From positions 380,362 to 444,361 of the forward strand of contig NZ_JAMGSL010000003.1 in assembly GCF_025195125.1 (NCBI RefSeq): a stretch of 64,000 bases of DNA, in the 5' to 3' direction. The position numbers were made by a program, and so were the translations under genes. Under the pieces are notes generated by a model. That model had not been told where the DNA came from. It saw only the letters and a list, made by a program, of their open reading frames with translations, and did no database searches. The DNA comes from Streptomyces sp. Je 1-79. GTDB taxonomy: Bacteria; Actinomycetota; Actinomycetes; Streptomycetales; Streptomycetaceae. This document shows positions 1 to 9,570 of the stretch, one piece after another (the first letter of the stretch is position 1; every line of letters starts with the position of its first letter).

Positions 1-1
1 C

Positions 2-496
2 GACGTCCGGATGCCGCCGACGCACACCGACGAGGGGCTGCGGGCGGCCCTGGAGATCCGGCGGGAGTGGCCGGACGTCGGGGTCCTCGTACTGTCGCAG
101 TACGTGGAGCGGCGGTACGCCACCGAGCTGCTGACCGGCGAGCCGGGCGCGGTGGGCTACCTGCTCAAGGACCGGGTCGCGCAGGTCGACGAGTTCCTGG
201 ACGCGCTGGAACGGGTGGGGGACGGGCGGACGGCGTTCGACCCGGAGGTCGTCCGCCGGCTGCTCGTCCGCACCAGCCACACCGATCCGCTGGCGAGGCT
301 GACGCCCCGGGAGGGCGACGTGCTGGCGGCGATGGCGCAGGGGCACACGAACGCGGCGATCGCCGGACAGCTCCACGTGTCGCAGAGCGCGGTGGAGAAA
401 CACATCAACGCGCTCTTCGACAAACTGGAGCTGACCGGACGTGGCGAGGGGTACAGCAGAAGGGTCCTCGCCGTCCTGCGCTATCTGGGCAGCTGA
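2..496 (+). CDS. NarL/LuxR-family response regulator, 5'-truncated by window edge
   Basis: DNA-binding output protein of a two-component system. The window opens inside the receiver domain. The first complete codon is Asp of a DVRMPP motif, which is probably the phosphorylated Asp. It is followed by the LSQY switch residue region and the LLKD lysine. The C-terminal LuxR helix-turn-helix is complete, with LTPREGDVLAAMAQG, a recognition helix around SQSAVEKHINALFDKL, and the typical end. The partner kinase would lie upstream, outside the window. The stop codon directly abuts the stop of the convergent FmdB gene. Family assignment is secure; the target genes are unknown. Confidence 0.93.
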   Translation, partial: DVRMPPTHTDEGLRAALEIRREWPDVGVLVLSQYVERRYATELLTGEPGAVGYLLKDRVAQVDEFLDALERVGDGRTAFDPEVVRRLLVRTSHTDPLARLTPREGDVLAAMAQGHTNAAIAGQLHVSQSAVEKHINALFDKLELTGRGEGYSRRVLAVLRYLGS

Positions 497-712
497 TCAG
501 CCGCAGCAGCCTCCGCCGCAGCACCCACCCCCACCGCCGCCGCCACCGCTCTGTGCGGGTGCGGCGGAACCGCCCACGGCGACGGCCGAGAGCAGCTTGA
601 CGGTGTCGTCGTGCCCGGCGGGGCAGGCGGCGGGGGCGGAGGACTCGGCCATCGGGCGGCTGAGTTCGAACGTGTCGCCACAGGTGCGGCAGCGGTACTC
701 GTAACGAGGCAT
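497..712 (-). CDS. FmdB-family zinc-ribbon protein with Gly/Cys tail
   Basis: Small protein of 71 aa. It opens with MPRYEYRC and has a CxxC pair near residues 8-11, then a second Cys region (ACPAGH), which matches the putative regulatory FmdB/CxxC_CXXC_SSSS family. The C-terminus is a run of glycines ending in CCGGGCCG, so four further cysteines sit in a flexible tail that could bind metal. Its stop touches the stop of the convergent response regulator. FmdB proteins are found in most Streptomyces, but their biochemical role is not established. Confidence 0.88.
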   Translation of the reverse strand: MPRYEYRCRTCGDTFELSRPMAESSAPAACPAGHDDTVKLLSAVAVGGSAAPAQSGGGGGGGGCCGGGCCG

Positions 713-721
713 ACGGACAGG

Positions 722-2212
722 CTAGCCGGAGTGGTGGCCGGCGCCCCGCTCCTCACGGATCTGTTCGACGACGCGGGCGGCGGTGGCGCGGACGGCTTCG
801 AGTTCGGTGAGGAAGTGCCAGTAGTCGGGGTGCCGGCCCTCCAGCGTGCCGATCGCCCGGTCGAGCCGTGCCACGGCGTCGTCGAGGGGACGGGCGTGGC
901 GGGGGTCGGGGGTGTTGCGCCCGGTCATGGCGAGGCGTTGGGCGTCCCGGACGGTGAAGCGGGCCCGGTCGATCTCGTGCTGCGGGTCCTTGGCGACGGC
1001 GTCGAGCCGACGGAGCCGGTCGCCGGCGGCGGAGACGGCCTCGTCGGTGGAGTTGAGCAGGGCGCGGGCGGTGGCGAGGAGGCTCGTGGCGTCGGGCCAG
1101 CGCTGCTCGTCGCGGGCCTTGGCGGCCTCCGTGAGCTTCTCCTCAGCCTTGCGGACGCTGTCGGCGGCCTGCGCGGGGACGAACTGGAGGTCCTGCCAGC
1201 AGGCGGCGGAGAACCGGCGGCGCAGCTCGGACAGGACCGGCTCGACCGCGCCGGCCCGGGTGGTGAGCGCCTCGGCGCGGGTACGGAGGGAGACCAGGCG
1301 CTTGCTTGTCTCGGCGGCCCGCTCGGGAAGGCGCTCGGCCTCGGTCCGGACGGCCTCGGCGTCCCGCAGGACCCGGTCGGCGCGCTGGAGGGTCTCGGTG
1401 ACGCCGTGGCGGCCGGCGCCTTCGTTGAGCCGGGTGAGCTCGGGCCCGAGGGCGGCGAGCCGGGCGGCGAGGTCGTCGGCGCGGAGCCCGGCGTCGCGGG
1501 CTGTGTCGAGAGCGGCGCTCGCGCTCCGGAGCGCCTGTCGCGCCCGCTCGACGGCCGGGGCGAGCCGGGCGAGCCGGGTCTCGGCGGTGTCGAGCAGCGG
1601 CCCGAGCCCCTGCGCGAACCGGTCCAGCTCCCCCTTGACCCGTACGAGCTCGTCCTTGGCCCGGGTCAGCTCGGTCCGGGCCCGGTTGGCGGTGGCGCCG
1701 TCCAGCTCGTCGCGGTCGAGGTCATGCGCGTCGACGGCGGTGATGTAGGCGTGGCTGACCTCGTCGATCCGCTGCCCGAGGGCGGCGAAACCGTCGACGG
1801 CGTGACGGGCGCCGGGGGAGTCGTCGACGGCGGTGATCGTCTCGATGGAGATCCGCAGATCGCGCTGGGCGGTGTCCAGCTCGTAGAAGGCGGCGGCGGC
1901 ATCGTCCTTGGCGGCCTGCGCCTCGGCCCGCTGACTCTCACCGCGCCCGCCGAACCAGCGCCGATTGCCACCACTGGCGAAGGCGGCGGGAAGGAGAGCG
2001 AGGACAAACAGGGGAAGCAGAACCCCGAGGCGCAGGGCCCGCCCCCGGCCCGGCGAGGACCGAACGACGCTTTCCCCCGTCCCGGCTCCTGACCCCGAAC
2101 CCAAACCCGATCCGGCCCGGGTGTCTACCGCCCCCGATCCCGATCCGGCCCAGGTGTCTACCGCCCCCGTAACGGCGCTCGTGGAACTGCCCCTCGCGTG
2201 AGTCGCCGCCAC
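722..2212 (-). CDS. Membrane-anchored long coiled-coil protein, unknown function
   Basis: 496 aa. A low-complexity Ser/Gly/Ala N-terminus of about 55 residues is followed by one hydrophobic segment (LRLGVLLPLFVLALLP, about 62-80). About 400 residues of Ala/Arg/Glu/Leu-rich heptad-like sequence follow, with no enzyme motif. I infer an extracytoplasmic or cytoplasmic coiled-coil anchored by one helix. A 33-bp unit is duplicated inside the 5' end (2109-2136 and 2142-2168), duplicating the peptide GAVDTxAGSG. The GTG start follows a GAGAGGGAC purine run. I do not recognise the family beyond Streptomyces hypothetical proteins. Confidence 0.75.
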   Translation of the reverse strand: MAATHARGSSTSAVTGAVDTWAGSGSGAVDTRAGSGLGSGSGAGTGESVVRSSPGRGRALRLGVLLPLFVLALLPAAFASGGNRRWFGGRGESQRAEAQAAKDDAAAAFYELDTAQRDLRISIETITAVDDSPGARHAVDGFAALGQRIDEVSHAYITAVDAHDLDRDELDGATANRARTELTRAKDELVRVKGELDRFAQGLGPLLDTAETRLARLAPAVERARQALRSASAALDTARDAGLRADDLAARLAALGPELTRLNEGAGRHGVTETLQRADRVLRDAEAVRTEAERLPERAAETSKRLVSLRTRAEALTTRAGAVEPVLSELRRRFSAACWQDLQFVPAQAADSVRKAEEKLTEAAKARDEQRWPDATSLLATARALLNSTDEAVSAAGDRLRRLDAVAKDPQHEIDRARFTVRDAQRLAMTGRNTPDPRHARPLDDAVARLDRAIGTLEGRHPDYWHFLTELEAVRATAARVVEQIREERGAGHHSG

Positions 2213-2289
2213 GTCCCTCTCCCGTGCTGTGTCCGCCTTGCCCGGTCCGGTTCATTCTCCCACCAGGTAAGGACGAACACACGGGCCCG

Positions 2290-3057
2290 TCAGTTCGCGC
2301 TGCGGACGACGACTTCCCCGTTGTCGCTGTGCGCGGTCACGACGTGGGCGCTGCCCTTCCGGGTGGGCACGTCGATCCGGACGGAGCCGTTGTCGCTGCG
2401 ACCGTCGACGTCGTAGGTGGCGTCGGGCACGGCGATGTCGATCTCCCCGTTGTCACTGGCGGCCTCGACGCGCCCGGGCACGGCGCTCAGGCTGATCCGT
2501 ACAGCCCCGTTGTCGGACCGCGCGACGACCCGCCCGGACGTGGTGTCGCCCTCGACGACGACCTCTCCGTTGTTGCTGGCCAGATCGAGAGCGCCGGAGG
2601 AGTCCCGTACGACGACGGCGCCGTTGTCGGACCGGATCTTCAGGTCGGTGTCGAACCCGTCGGCCGTCACCTTCCCGTTGTCGTCCTCGACGGTGACGGC
2701 GACGCCACGGGGCACCTGGACACGGTGGACGGAGTCGCAGTGGCTGGCGACGGCGTCGCACTCCACCCGCAGGGTGAGCCGCCCGTCCTTGAGCCCCCAG
2801 ACGGCGTCGGGCCCCTCTCCCATGAACACCCACCCGTCGACCTGCCGGCTGACCCGGACGTCCTCGATGTCGGCGGGCACGATCTCCAGCTCGGAGTTGT
2901 CGGCATCGACGACGAGCGAGTCCCCGGAGAAGGCGAAGCTCTTCTTCTCGACGGGAGCCCCCTCCACGTCGGCACTCCCACACCCGGCAACGCCGAGGAC
3001 TCCGACGAGGACCCCACCGCAGACGAGGAGCGTACGGACGTGACGACGACCGGCCAT
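2290..3057 (-). CDS. DUF4097-type beta-repeat lipoprotein
   Basis: 255 aa from the second of two in-frame starts; a TTG nine bases upstream is the alternative. A signal peptide ends in a lipobox (VLGVAGC), so the mature protein should be a lipid-anchored surface protein. The second half contains six evenly spaced [SN][DN]NG turns (RSDNGAVVV, ASNNGEVVV, RSDNGAVRI, ASDNGEIDI, RSDNGSVRI, HSDNGEVVV) about 20 residues apart, as in the beta-strand repeat family DUF4097. This predicts a stacked beta solenoid or adhesin-like fold. No catalytic residues are visible. A second DUF4097 gene lies at 45.2 kb. Confidence 0.85.
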   Translation of the reverse strand: MAGRRHVRTLLVCGGVLVGVLGVAGCGSADVEGAPVEKKSFAFSGDSLVVDADNSELEIVPADIEDVRVSRQVDGWVFMGEGPDAVWGLKDGRLTLRVECDAVASHCDSVHRVQVPRGVAVTVEDDNGKVTADGFDTDLKIRSDNGAVVVRDSSGALDLASNNGEVVVEGDTTSGRVVARSDNGAVRISLSAVPGRVEAASDNGEIDIAVPDATYDVDGRSDNGSVRIDVPTRKGSAHVVTAHSDNGEVVVRSAN

Positions 3058-3221
3058 GACGATCAAACCCCCAGGTAACCCGCTGACTGACCCCTCACGC
3101 TACGGACCCACGCCCCACCGGGACGATCAGGCGACCCACCGGCGGATGGTGGGGCTAACCCCCGGATCAACCGGTTTGCGGGACCCACCCATGGGCCATG
3201 TACGCTGTTGCCTCACTCCAC

Positions 3222-3296
3222 GGGTGCGTAGCTCAGGGGTAGAGCGCTGCTCTTACAAAGCAGATGTCGGCGGTTCGAAACCGTCCGCGCCCACCA
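3222..3296 (+). tRNA. tRNA-Val (anticodon UAC)
   Basis: The cloverleaf folds by eye. The 7-bp acceptor is GGGTGCG with CGCGCCC. The D arm is GCTC/GAGC. The anticodon stem is CTGCT/AGCAG with loop CTTACAA, giving anticodon TAC. The T arm is GGCGG-TTCGAAA-CCGTC. CCA is encoded. A strong hairpin terminator follows six bases later. Confidence 0.97.
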
Positions 3297-3301
3297 GCAC
3301 G

Positions 3302-3334
3302 AAGGCCCCTCGCCAATCTTGGCGGGGGGCCTTT
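3302..3334 (+). terminator. Intrinsic terminator after tRNA-Val
   Basis: A 14-bp stem (AAGGCCCCTCGCCA pairing with TGGCGGGGGGCCTT) with a 4-nt loop and a short T run (CTTTGA). It lies immediately downstream of the tRNA. Confidence 0.9.
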
Positions 3335-3360
3335 GACATCTACTTCTGACATCAACGGGG

Positions 3361-3690
3361 ACCCCCGGCGCCGTCGAGACCACCGACATCTGCGACGTGG
3401 CCAGTTCCGCCGTCGGCGTCGGCTCGGGCGAGCTGCTCTCGCGCGCCGGCTACCGCGAGCTGCTGAATTCGGGGACGGTCGGGCTGGGCCGGCCCGCCTC
3501 CACGTGACCGGCCACGGTCTGCCTCGCGAACACCGAGGCCACCCGCTACGGCATGGGTCGCCCAGCACCCCCTGTTCTTCGGCTAATCCGCCTCGCACGC
3601 CTACCTCCCGACCCTACGGGCCGGGGCGATGCGCCGGACGGGTACTTCGGGGGCGTTCGTGGATGCCGTGCGGCCCCGCTTTCGGGGGTG
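3361..3690 (+). pseudogene. Eroded 3' part of a serine hydrolase (beta-lactamase/DD-peptidase family) gene
   Basis: The three frames read in sequence give a recognisable hydrolase C-terminus. First comes GSGELLSRAGYRELLNSGTV, then a TGA at 3505-3507. The same frame then reads TEATRYGMG. A frameshift near 3555 leads to QHPLFFG, a TAA at 3583-3585 where a Tyr codon is expected, and SASHAYLP. In intact class-C beta-lactamase-like hydrolases of actinomycetes these blocks are continuous (YGxG..QxPxFFGYxAxxAYLP). The N-terminal catalytic SxxK part is absent. The relic begins about 30 bp after the tRNA terminator. The family assignment rests on motif resemblance only. Confidence 0.6.
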
Positions 3691-3752
3691 ATCGGTAGCT
3701 TCTTGATCCGGCGCGCTCGCCTGTGGGCGGGCCCCGAGGCGAGGAGAGCGGC

Positions 3753-4580
3753 GTGTCCCGACCTGTCACCGTGGGAGTGGACGGATCCGAAGGCAGCGTG
3801 GCGGCGTTGGACTGGGCCGCTGACGAGGCGGCGCTGCGCGGTGACGGGCTGCGGCTCGTGTACGCCACGCTGTGGGCGCAGCATCAGCTGCAGGCCGTGA
3901 AGGTGTCGCACGAGGACCGGGCCGGTGAGGCGGAGAGCGTGATCGCCGCGACCGAGCAGCGTGCCCGGGCCCGGCAGCCCGGCCTCGTCATGAGCGCGGA
4001 GGAGATCGAGGACGCCCCCGCCCAGGCGCTGATCGCCGCCGCCTCGGAGGCGGACATGCTCGTCGTGGGGTCGCACGGGCTCGGCAGCGTCCGCGGCTTC
4101 ATCGTCGGATCCGTCGGGCAGGAGGTCGTCGCCGACGCGAAGCGCCCGGTGGTACTGGTGCGCCCGGGGTACGAGGACAGCGGTCGGCGGAGGGTGGTCC
4201 TCGGCCTCGACGTGGGCGAGGTGAAGGCGGAACTCCTCGACTTCGCCTTCGACTTCGCCGGGCGCCACGACGTCCCGTTGGAGATCGTGAACACGTGGCA
4301 TTCACCGTTCCACCGTCACCATGAAGCGGCCGAGGAGGGCGGCACGGCGTCGGCGCTCTCGAACGCGGTGGGGCCCTTCCGCGAGAAGTACCCGGCGGTA
4401 CGGGTGTCCGAGGTGTCCGCTCCCGGACGCGCGGCGGAGCACCTCGTCGACGCCGCGTCGGACGCGCGTCTCGTCGTGGTCGGCCGGCGCCGGGCCGCCA
4501 AGGGCTCCCACATCGGATCCGTCACCCACGCCGTGATCCACCACGCCGCCTGCCCGGTCGCCGTCGTTCCGCACTCCTGA
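3753..4580 (+). CDS. Universal stress protein, tandem UspA domains
   Basis: 275 aa with two UspA domains (about 3-145 and 155-273). Both carry the ATP-binding signature: GSHGLGSVRGFIVGS in the first (G-2x-G-9x-G-S) and a looser GRRRAAKGSHIGS in the second. The GTG start at 3753 was chosen because GAGGAG lies seven bases upstream; an in-frame GTG 30 bases earlier has no such site. Such proteins bind ATP and accumulate under dormancy or redox stress in actinobacteria. Regulation is not visible. Confidence 0.92.
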   Translation: MSRPVTVGVDGSEGSVAALDWAADEAALRGDGLRLVYATLWAQHQLQAVKVSHEDRAGEAESVIAATEQRARARQPGLVMSAEEIEDAPAQALIAAASEADMLVVGSHGLGSVRGFIVGSVGQEVVADAKRPVVLVRPGYEDSGRRRVVLGLDVGEVKAELLDFAFDFAGRHDVPLEIVNTWHSPFHRHHEAAEEGGTASALSNAVGPFREKYPAVRVSEVSAPGRAAEHLVDAASDARLVVVGRRRAAKGSHIGSVTHAVIHHAACPVAVVPHS

Positions 4581-4704
4581 CCCGACCTCGCCCGAGGGCG
4601 ACGTGGTGGGTGGGGCATGACCGTCCAGCGCTACGTCGACCGGAGGTTGACGCAGTATCGGGAGGCGGCTACCCGCCGTCCGGCAGCGGGCCGCGGTCGC
4701 CGCG

Positions 4705-5463
4705 TCACGCGTCGAAGTCGTACTCCAGGACGTACGACGCCGAGTCCAGCGTCATCTCGTTGAGCTCCACCGCGACTCCCTTGGCCGTGAACGCCGTACG
4801 CCCGATCAGGATCACCGGTGTCCCGAACTCCAGGGACAGGCGGGTGGCTTCGTCCGCCGTGGGCATGCGGCAGCGGATCTCCTCGCGGAAGTGGACGGGC
4901 TGGTGGCCGAGTTCGGTCAGCCGGGCGTAGGTGCCGCCCGGGCCCGTGTCGGGCGCCGCGATCGGGGTGCCCTCGGCGAGGTCGGCCGGGAGGTACGAGA
5001 CGGAGAGCAGCACCGGCCTGTCGTCCAGGACGAAGCGACGGCTGCGGACGCAGACCGGCGAGCCGGCCGGAAGGCCGAGGGCCCCGGCGACCCGGGAGTC
5101 CGCCGTCGCCCCGCCGACCTCGATCTGGTCCACCACCAGCGCGCGGTCCTCGATGTCCGCCGACCAGACGGAGCGGCCCGTGCCCCAGTGGTCCTGCGCG
5201 AGCCGGGGGATGCCGCGCCTGCGCAGCGGGCGGAACGTGCGGACGAAGACCCCGGCGCCCTTGCGGGCCTCGGCCAGGCCCTCGGTGCGCAGCACGGCGA
5301 GCGCCTGGCGGGCCGTCATCCTGGCCACCTCGTACGTGGTCATCAGATCGTTCTCACCGGGGAGCCGGTCGCCGGGGGCGAAGGCGCCTGACTGGATGGC
5401 GGTTCTCAACTCGTCGGCGATGCGCTGGTACTTGGGCCGACGACCGCTGTCCTGGTCAGTCAT
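4705..5463 (-). CDS. GntR-family repressor of the HutC/UTRA type
   Basis: 252 aa. The N-terminal winged helix (about 8-75; KYQRIADELRTAIQSG, then GENDLMTTYEVARMTARQAL) is followed by a UTRA ligand-binding domain to the end. The start was set at the ATG preceding MTDQDSG because a GAAGGGAG site precedes it; upstream in-frame starts lack one. The gene is divergent from a small conserved gene, and the intervening DNA carries two copies of TATCTCTAGAGA in opposite orientation. Autoregulation plus control of the neighbour is therefore likely. The effector is unknown. Confidence 0.9.
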   Translation of the reverse strand: MTDQDSGRRPKYQRIADELRTAIQSGAFAPGDRLPGENDLMTTYEVARMTARQALAVLRTEGLAEARKGAGVFVRTFRPLRRRGIPRLAQDHWGTGRSVWSADIEDRALVVDQIEVGGATADSRVAGALGLPAGSPVCVRSRRFVLDDRPVLLSVSYLPADLAEGTPIAAPDTGPGGTYARLTELGHQPVHFREEIRCRMPTADEATRLSLEFGTPVILIGRTAFTAKGVAVELNEMTLDSASYVLEYDFDA

Positions 5464-5567
5464 GGGTGGACCACTCCCTTCGTCTGCGGGACACCCTACG
5501 GCGCACTTCGACGAGGTGATGCACGTGTGGGCGCCGACCAGTGCGAGTGATCCATCCATCGGGGGAC

Positions 5568-5629
5568 ATCTCTAGAGATACGTTGACAGGGGGGAGCGGC
5601 GGGGTTTCTCTGGGTGTATCTCTAGAGAA
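5568..5629. promoter_or_regulatory. Paired inverted operators in the GntR divergent promoter
   Basis: A perfect 12-bp palindrome ATCTCTAGAGAT (5568-5579) and a near-copy ATCTCTAGAGAA (5618-5629) are arranged so that TATCTCTAGAGA occurs once on each strand. A TTGACA -35-like hexamer (5583-5588) lies between them. Spacing of about 50 bp, near five helical turns, would suit cooperative binding by two GntR dimers. Confidence 0.65.
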
Positions 5630-5655
5630 CTGGAATTCCGGGACGGAGGGGATTC

Positions 5656-5880
5656 GTGCAACCACTGCCCGAGGTCGGTGACCTCGTACGCGATACCGCC
5701 ACCGGGCGGGTCGGGTTCTACGTCGACAGCGTCGCCGGCCGGTTTCTGATCCGGCCCGTCCACGGCGGCCGCGAGTGGGAGGCCGAACCCGGAGACGTGC
5801 AGCTCGCCACCCCGATGCGCGAGCTACGGGCCCGCGCCGCCGAGATCAACGCGCGGAGCCGACGCGACATCGGGAGCTGA
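5656..5880 (+). CDS. Small conserved protein paired with the GntR regulator
   Basis: 74 aa, GTG start behind a GGAGGGG ribosome site. The sequence is soluble and acidic/basic mixed, with a compact beta-rich look (LVRDTATGRVGFYVDSVAGR, then EWEAEPGDVQ) and a helical tail. It resembles the small proteins often encoded opposite UTRA/KorSA-type GntR genes in Streptomyces, whose role is unknown. Expression is presumably controlled by the operator pair just upstream. Confidence 0.75.
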   Translation: MQPLPEVGDLVRDTATGRVGFYVDSVAGRFLIRPVHGGREWEAEPGDVQLATPMRELRARAAEINARSRRDIGS

Positions 5881-6040
5881 TGGCGGCGCGTTCGGGGTTG
5901 CAGGGCTTGGCATGACGCGCCCGGCGCGGTGGGCTCGGGACGCAGCGCTCGGCACGACCTGCTTGGCGCGCCGGGTTCCTGCGAGCGGCGGCCGGGATTC
6001 GTGAGGGCGCGTTGTCAGTGGGGCGCGCGACACTGGAGAC

Positions 6041-6295
6041 ATGTGCCGCAGCATCAAGACTCTCCGACCGCCGGCCCTGCCCGACGAGGCGACCGAGGAC
6101 GACATCCACGCCGCCGCCCTGCAGTACGTCCGCAAGGTCTCCGGGTTCCACAGACCCGCCGCGCACAACCGCGAGGTCTTCGACCAGGCCGTGGACGAGA
6201 TCGCCGCCGCGACCGCCCGGCTCCTCGACCACCTCGAAGTGCGTGGGCTCAAGAAGCCGGAGCCGGCGCGGGAGCCGCAGCCGGACGCCGTATGA
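6041..6295 (+). CDS. DUF2277 family protein
   Basis: 84 aa. It starts MCRSIKTL and contains ALQYVRKVSGF and EIAAATARLLDHL, the conserved blocks of DUF2277, a small actinobacterial family of unknown function. The N-terminal MCR is invariant in the family. Its 3' end overlaps the convergent DedA gene by 47 bp. The ribosome site is weak (GGAG three bases before the ATG). Confidence 0.88.
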   Translation: MCRSIKTLRPPALPDEATEDDIHAAALQYVRKVSGFHRPAAHNREVFDQAVDEIAAATARLLDHLEVRGLKKPEPAREPQPDAV

Positions 6296-6884
6296 CGTAG
6301 GCGGCCAGAGCGCCTGCCAGGAACAGCGCGAGGACGGAGACGCCCGCGCTGAACCAGCTCGCGCCCAGCCACAGCCCGCCGAACCAGCCGAGCGCCACGC
6401 TGTAGCCCGCCCATGCCACCCCGGCCAGCGCCGACCAGGGCAGGAACTCCGCGATGCGGCGCCGCGCCGCGCCCGCGCCCAGGGAGACCACGGAGCGGCC
6501 GGCCGGGGCGAAGCGCGCGATCACCACGAGCAGGCCGCCGCCGCGCGCGAGGGCCGTGCCGAGACGTTCCTGCGCGCGGGTCAGCCGGCGTGAGCGGGCG
6601 ATGGCCCGGTCCAGCCGGGCCCCACCGCTCCAGGCCAGCCGGTACGCGACGAGGTCGCCGAGCACGGAGGCGGTCGCCGCGCAGAGGAGCAGGGGGAGGA
6701 CGGACGGCACGTCCGGGGAGGCCGCGGTGGCCGTCGCCGCCGCCGTCGCGGCCGTGATCACCAGGATTCCGCTCGGCAGCACCGGCAGGAAGACGTCGAG
6801 AAGTACCGACGTGGCCACCGCCGCGTAGATCCACGGGCCCGCGGTCAGCGACCGCAGTGACCCCATGCTGTCGAGCACGTTCAC
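6249..6884 (-). CDS. DedA/VTT-domain membrane protein
   Basis: 211 aa with four to five hydrophobic segments (about 15-45, 60-82, 110-125, 143-165, 172-195). Central VTT/DedA signatures are LGDLVAYRLAWSGG and GGLLVVIARFAPAGRSVVSL, corresponding to the family's G-x-x-x-R-F-x-P-x-x-R motif. DedA proteins act in the cytoplasmic membrane as lipid flippases or proton-dependent transporters. The GTG start lacks a clear ribosome site; an ATG six codons later is an alternative. Confidence 0.85.
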   Translation of the reverse strand: MNVLDSMGSLRSLTAGPWIYAAVATSVLLDVFLPVLPSGILVITAATAAATATAASPDVPSVLPLLLCAATASVLGDLVAYRLAWSGGARLDRAIARSRRLTRAQERLGTALARGGGLLVVIARFAPAGRSVVSLGAGAARRRIAEFLPWSALAGVAWAGYSVALGWFGGLWLGASWFSAGVSVLALFLAGALAAYVIRRPAAAPAPAPAS

Positions 6885-7047
6885 AGCGCTAGAGCGTACG
6901 CGGGAGCGGTGAGCGAAAACCGGCAGGGGCCGAAAACCGCCTCCGCGATCCCCCGGCCGATCCCCGGCCCCTTCCGTTCTGCCTCAGCCGCGGCGCGCGT
7001 CCCGTACCGCGTCCGGCACGACGTCGGCCGCGACGTCCCGGAACGAA

Positions 7048-7485
7048 CTACGCCGTGACCGGCTCCGGCCGCGCCTCGCGGGCGCCGAAGAGCCGGTCGA
7101 CGGCGAGGGCGCCGGGGCCGGTGAAGACCAGCAGCAGGAACGCCCAGCAGAAGAGCGCCGCGCCTTCACCGCTGTTCTGGAGCGGGAAGAGCCCGTCGGG
7201 CTGGTGGACCTTGAAGTACGCGTACGCCATCGAGCCGGAGGCGAGGAGAGCCGCGGTGCGCGTACCCAGGCCGACGAGCACGAGCACGCCCGCGACGAGC
7301 TGGATCACGGCCGCGTACCAGCCGGGCCAGGTGCCGGTGGGGACGGTACCGCCGCCCATCGCGCCGCCGAGCACGCCGAAGAGCGAGGCGGCGCCGTGGC
7401 AGGCGAAGAGCAGGCCGATGACGATGCGGAAGAGACCGAGCGCGTAGGGCTGGGCCTGCTGCACCCGGTTGGTCAGGGGATTCAT
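7048..7485 (-). CDS. DoxX family membrane protein
   Basis: 145 aa with four transmembrane segments and the DoxX signatures GLFRIVIGLLFACHG near residue 16, a central VAGVLVLVGLGTRTAA, and FCWAFLLLVFTGPGALAVD near the end. Actinobacterial DoxX proteins are linked to thiol/redox stress at the membrane. GAAGGAG precedes the ATG. An imperfect DtxR/DmdR-like iron box lies 73 bp upstream. Confidence 0.88.
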   Translation of the reverse strand: MNPLTNRVQQAQPYALGLFRIVIGLLFACHGAASLFGVLGGAMGGGTVPTGTWPGWYAAVIQLVAGVLVLVGLGTRTAALLASGSMAYAYFKVHQPDGLFPLQNSGEGAALFCWAFLLLVFTGPGALAVDRLFGAREARPEPVTA

Positions 7486-7557
7486 GGGGGGAGATGACTC
7501 CTTCGGTCTGGTCGGTCCCGGGGAGCGGAACGCGGGGGGACGGAACCGATGAGGTCG

Positions 7558-7576
7558 TCAGGTTAGGCATGCCTCA
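7558..7576 (-). promoter_or_regulatory. Possible DmdR/IdeR iron box upstream of doxX-like gene
   Basis: TCAGGTTAGGCATGCCTCA matches 14 of 19 positions of the DtxR-family consensus TTAGGTTAGGCTAACCTAA and contains a perfect palindrome AGGCATGCCT. Position upstream of the DoxX gene is suitable. One imperfect match is weak evidence. Confidence 0.3.
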
Positions 7577-7670
7577 CTAGTGCTTGCAACTTCAACATTC
7601 GATGGTGTGGGGATCTGTGGCGAGTGTCACGCGGCGTACGGCGGCTCCGGCGGCGCGCCGGGCCGCCGGG

Positions 7671-9485
<1,815 letters not shown>

Positions 9486-9570
9486 CGATCTCCCCGCCCC
9501 TCCGTCGTCCCGCCCGTACGGTACGAACGCCCGTACGGTACGGAACGAGGGAGGCGTGACGGAAGCGTTC

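Noticed and set aside
3222..3300. tRNA-Val as attachment site of an integrative element
   Set aside because: No integrase, excisionase or second copy of the tRNA 3' end is visible; only the hydrolase relic is unusual.
7558..7576. Firm assignment of an iron-regulated promoter to the DoxX gene
   Set aside because: Five mismatches to the DtxR-family consensus; kept only as a low-confidence site.
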